Source: JAVKDP01 sp040222185 (GTDB taxonomy: Bacteria; Bacteroidota; Rhodothermia; Balneolales; Balneolaceae). From it: DNA of 26,418 nt. The position numbers were made by a program, and so were the translations under genes. The notes beneath the pieces are model-generated. The model was not told the DNA's origin, did not search any database, and saw nothing but the letters and a program-made list of their open reading frames with translations. Below, piece by piece: positions 24,654-26,418 of this stretch. Location: the NCBI GenBank assembly GCA_040222185.1, contig JAVKDP010000030.1, positions 1-26,418 of the forward strand, given 5' to 3'. Positions within the stretch are counted from its first letter, which is position 1, and each line of letters opens with the position of its first letter.

Positions 24654-25736
24654 ATGGCTAACAATTCCAGTAAACAATTTTTAGAAGATCTGCTCATTAC
24701 TCCAAGTCCAACCGGATTTGAAAAAGCAGGAGTTAAAATATGGAAAGATTATGTAGATCAGTTTTCGGATGAAGTGGTAACCGATGCTTATGGTTCAGCC
24801 GCCGGTAAGATCAATACCAGCGGAGATGTAGCTACAGTTTTATTGGAAGCTCATTGTGATGAGATCGGAATGGTAGTCCAACATATTTCTGATCAGGGAT
24901 TTGTGTATATCAACAAGCTTGGGGGCAGTGATTCTACCATAGCACGTGCAAAAAAGGTATTCATCCACAACAAAAGAGGCAGAGTTGTTGGAGTGACCGG
25001 AAATACAGCCATTCATTTGCAGGACACTAAAAACGGTGGAGGTAAACAGCCGGCCTGGAAAGACATTTATGTTGATATCGGCGTTAGTTCAAAAGAAGAA
25101 GCTCTTGAGTTGATACAAGTTGGTGATCCGATTACATATTCCTCGGATCTGGAATATCTGAATGAGGATATTTTAACAGGTCGTGCACTTGATAATAGAA
25201 TAGGTGGATATATTATTGCTGAAGCGCTCCGAAAGATAAGCGAGAGAAAGAAAGATCTTAAAGTAAATGTAATTGCATTGAACTCAGTGCAGGAAGAAGT
25301 GGGAGGATTTGGAGCACGAATGATGAGTTACCGGTTTATGCCGGATGTTGCATTGGTAACTGATGTAACACATGCCACTGATACTCCCGGAATCGATCAG
25401 AAACAGCACGGAACAGTAGAAATGGGTAAAGGTCCCGCAATTCAACACGGAGGGGCTAACCATCCGAAGGTAGTCGATTTTCTGGAAACAGTTTGTTCAG
25501 AAGCTAAGATCGATATCCAGCATGAAGCTACAAGTGTAAGAACAGGAACCGATACCGATAGTATTTTTTATCAGCAGACTGGAATACCGAGTGCATTGAT
25601 CTCACTTCCATTACGATATATGCATTCACCTGTAGAGACTTGTAATGTGAATGATGTTGAAGACCTAATCAATTTAATGGTAGAAGCAGTATTAGCAATG
25701 CGGCCTGATCAGACTTTCGGTGTTTTCGAGGATTGA
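24654..25736 (+). CDS. M42-family metallo-aminopeptidase (FrvX/glutamyl aminopeptidase type)
   Basis: 360 residues, the normal family length, without a signal peptide. The full set of co-catalytic metal residues is visible and in order: His67 in EAHCDE, Asp180 in GRALDNR, the general base Glu214 and ligand Glu215 in VQEEVGGFG, Asp237 in VTDVTHATDTP and His324 in RYMHSPVE. The spacing closely matches TET-type aminopeptidases, which form large tetrahedral dodecamers in the cytoplasm and trim peptides with two zinc or cobalt ions. It would degrade short peptides. It is divergent from the thioesterase gene, and its TGA abuts the convergent stop of the small gene downstream. Confidence 0.95.
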   Translation: MANNSSKQFLEDLLITPSPTGFEKAGVKIWKDYVDQFSDEVVTDAYGSAAGKINTSGDVATVLLEAHCDEIGMVVQHISDQGFVYINKLGGSDSTIARAKKVFIHNKRGRVVGVTGNTAIHLQDTKNGGGKQPAWKDIYVDIGVSSKEEALELIQVGDPITYSSDLEYLNEDILTGRALDNRIGGYIIAEALRKISERKKDLKVNVIALNSVQEEVGGFGARMMSYRFMPDVALVTDVTHATDTPGIDQKQHGTVEMGKGPAIQHGGANHPKVVDFLETVCSEAKIDIQHEATSVRTGTDTDSIFYQQTGIPSALISLPLRYMHSPVETCNVNDVEDLINLMVEAVLAMRPDQTFGVFED

Positions 25737-25988
25737 TCAAATAATGGAGAGTATCCAGATTACAAATGCAGAAATAGTAATCGGATAAATAAGAAGAAAG
25801 AATATTAGAGTTCTTCTGTTCTTTCTTTTTTGAACTAAATCTAACCCGAAGTTCATTTTTTCGGGATCAATTTCGGATTGAAGGATATTATATCTTGAAT
25901 TCTCACTCAATGTTTTGAAAAGGGTTTTTCCTCTAAGCATTGAATTGTTGAACTTAAGTGTTTTTGCAGATTCAGCCCAAATACCCAT
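25737..25988 (-). CDS. Small membrane protein of unknown function
   Basis: 83 residues. A GGAGGA site precedes the ATG, though with a short spacer of 2-3 bases, and the frame fills the gap between the M42 gene and ywbE without overlap, which supports a real gene. The first about 55 residues are polar; the last about 23 are one hydrophobic membrane segment (FFLLIYPITISAFVIWILSI) after a basic KRKNRR stretch, so the N-terminus should lie in the cytoplasm. No family is recognised. Its stop codon and that of the M42 gene lie side by side in TGATCA. Confidence 0.55.
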   Translation of the reverse strand: MGIWAESAKTLKFNNSMLRGKTLFKTLSENSRYNILQSEIDPEKMNFGLDLVQKRKNRRTLIFFLLIYPITISAFVIWILSII

Positions 25989-26075
25989 TTTCCTCCATTT
26001 TAGTGTCGGTTTTACACGGCTAAATCAACATAAAGGTTTCGGCATATTTTGCTTATAGAGATATAATATAAAGCT

Positions 26076-26267
26076 CTAATTTACTTTCTTTACTCTTCCC
26101 ACAATTCCGGATTCCAGCATTACTTTAATGCCATGTGGGTGAGAAGGAGATTTTGTAAGTAACCGTTGCACCACTCCGGAAGTTAGTTCTCCGCTACGTT
26201 GATGGTGTTTCTGAACTACTTCAACAGAGTTTCCTGGTTTAATATCTTTTCTTTGGGTGCCGTCCAT
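26076..26267 (-). CDS. ywbE: YwbE-family protein (DUF2196)
   Basis: 63 residues, the normal length of the family. Recognised by the whole-length pattern DGTQRKDIKPGNSVEVVQK, HHQRSGELTSGVV, LTKSPSHPHGIKV and VGRVKKV, which matches Bacillus YwbE closely. A small cytoplasmic, SH3-like beta protein of unknown function. Only 13 A-rich bases separate its ATG from the heptanucleotide array, and none of them resembles a ribosome-binding site, so the array must lie in its 5' leader or promoter. Confidence 0.92.
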   Translation of the reverse strand: MDGTQRKDIKPGNSVEVVQKHHQRSGELTSGVVQRLLTKSPSHPHGIKVMLESGIVGRVKKVN

Positions 26268-26280
26268 AATTTTTTTTAAT

Positions 26281-26418
26281 TCAGCTATCAGCTATCAGCT
26301 ATCAGCTATCAGCTATCAGCTATCAGCTATCAGCTATCAGCTATCAGCTATCAGCTATCAGCTATCAGCTATCAGCTATCAGCTATCAGCTATCAGCTAT
26401 CAGCTATCAGCTATCAGC
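26281..26418. repeat. Perfect 7-bp tandem repeat (TCAGCTA unit), continuing past the window end
   Basis: 138 bases of exact 7-base periodicity, 19.7 copies, with no mismatch. On the plus strand no stop codon occurs in any frame and all three frames give the same cyclic heptapeptide (S-A-I-S-Y-Q-L). The minus strand, in the direction of ywbE, has TAG and TGA in each frame. Every unit contains the palindrome AGCT. The right-hand limit is not visible. Confidence 0.98.

Noticed and set aside
26050..26074. Imperfect AT-rich hairpin downstream of ywbE
   Set aside because: The arms GCTTATA and TATAAAGC do not match exactly and no T run follows on the minus strand.
26281..26418. CRISPR array at the window end
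   Set aside because: The repeat is a 7-base direct tandem without spacers, so it is a simple-sequence array.

Overview
The window looks like a chromosomal segment of a low-GC Bacteroidota/Rhodothermota-type bacterium, most likely a member of the Balneolota (Gracilimonas/Balneola-like). This is inferred from three type-A Por-secretion (T9SS) C-terminal domains with the NYPNPFNP motif, a PorV/PorQ-family barrel, a TonB-dependent receptor with a carboxypeptidase-like N-terminal domain, DUF5916 and DUF4097 proteins, and the rarity of strong Shine-Dalgarno sequences. No tRNA, rRNA, CRISPR, transposase or phage gene was seen.

Layout. (1) 1-2927: an ECF sigma factor cut by the window edge, an overlapping membrane anti-sigma-like protein with HEAT-type repeats, and two tandem exported DUF4097 proteins, probably one envelope-stress operon. 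It is followed by a strong terminator. (2) 3049-6612: a DUF5916 outer-membrane protein and a Bax-inhibitor-1 family membrane protein, closed by a second terminator. (3) 6613-6964: a gene-free AT-rich stretch with an inverted repeat and a leader hairpin. (4) 6965-20608: a 13.6 kb co-directional cluster. It encodes a TonB receptor, a large secreted protein of unknown function, a PorV/PorQ-like barrel and a TIG/beta-propeller lipoprotein, then three T9SS cargo proteins: a beta-propeller, a GHL10 glycosidase and a phosphodiester glycosidase of the NAGPA family. (5) 20647-22747: an HGSNAT/NagX-like membrane acetyltransferase and, divergently, a GlcNAc-kinase-like protein. (6) 22770-26267: housekeeping genes (HD phosphohydrolase, hotdog thioesterase, M42 aminopeptidase, a small membrane protein, YwbE). 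(7) 26281 to the end: a perfect 7-bp tandem repeat running off the window.

Regions 4 and 5 together suggest a surface system for taking apart and importing an amino-sugar polymer, such as peptidoglycan or a phosphodiester-linked GlcNAc glycan. Secreted enzymes would cut outside, the receptor complex would import, and the membrane acetyltransferase and cytoplasmic kinase would process the sugar. There is no SusD-like gene; three other exported proteins occupy that place. The substrate is an inference.

Other points of note are a stop codon in the first DUF4097 gene exactly at its last repeat, with a repeat-like readthrough tail, and degenerate 7-bp arrays in opposite orientation between 24481 and 24593.
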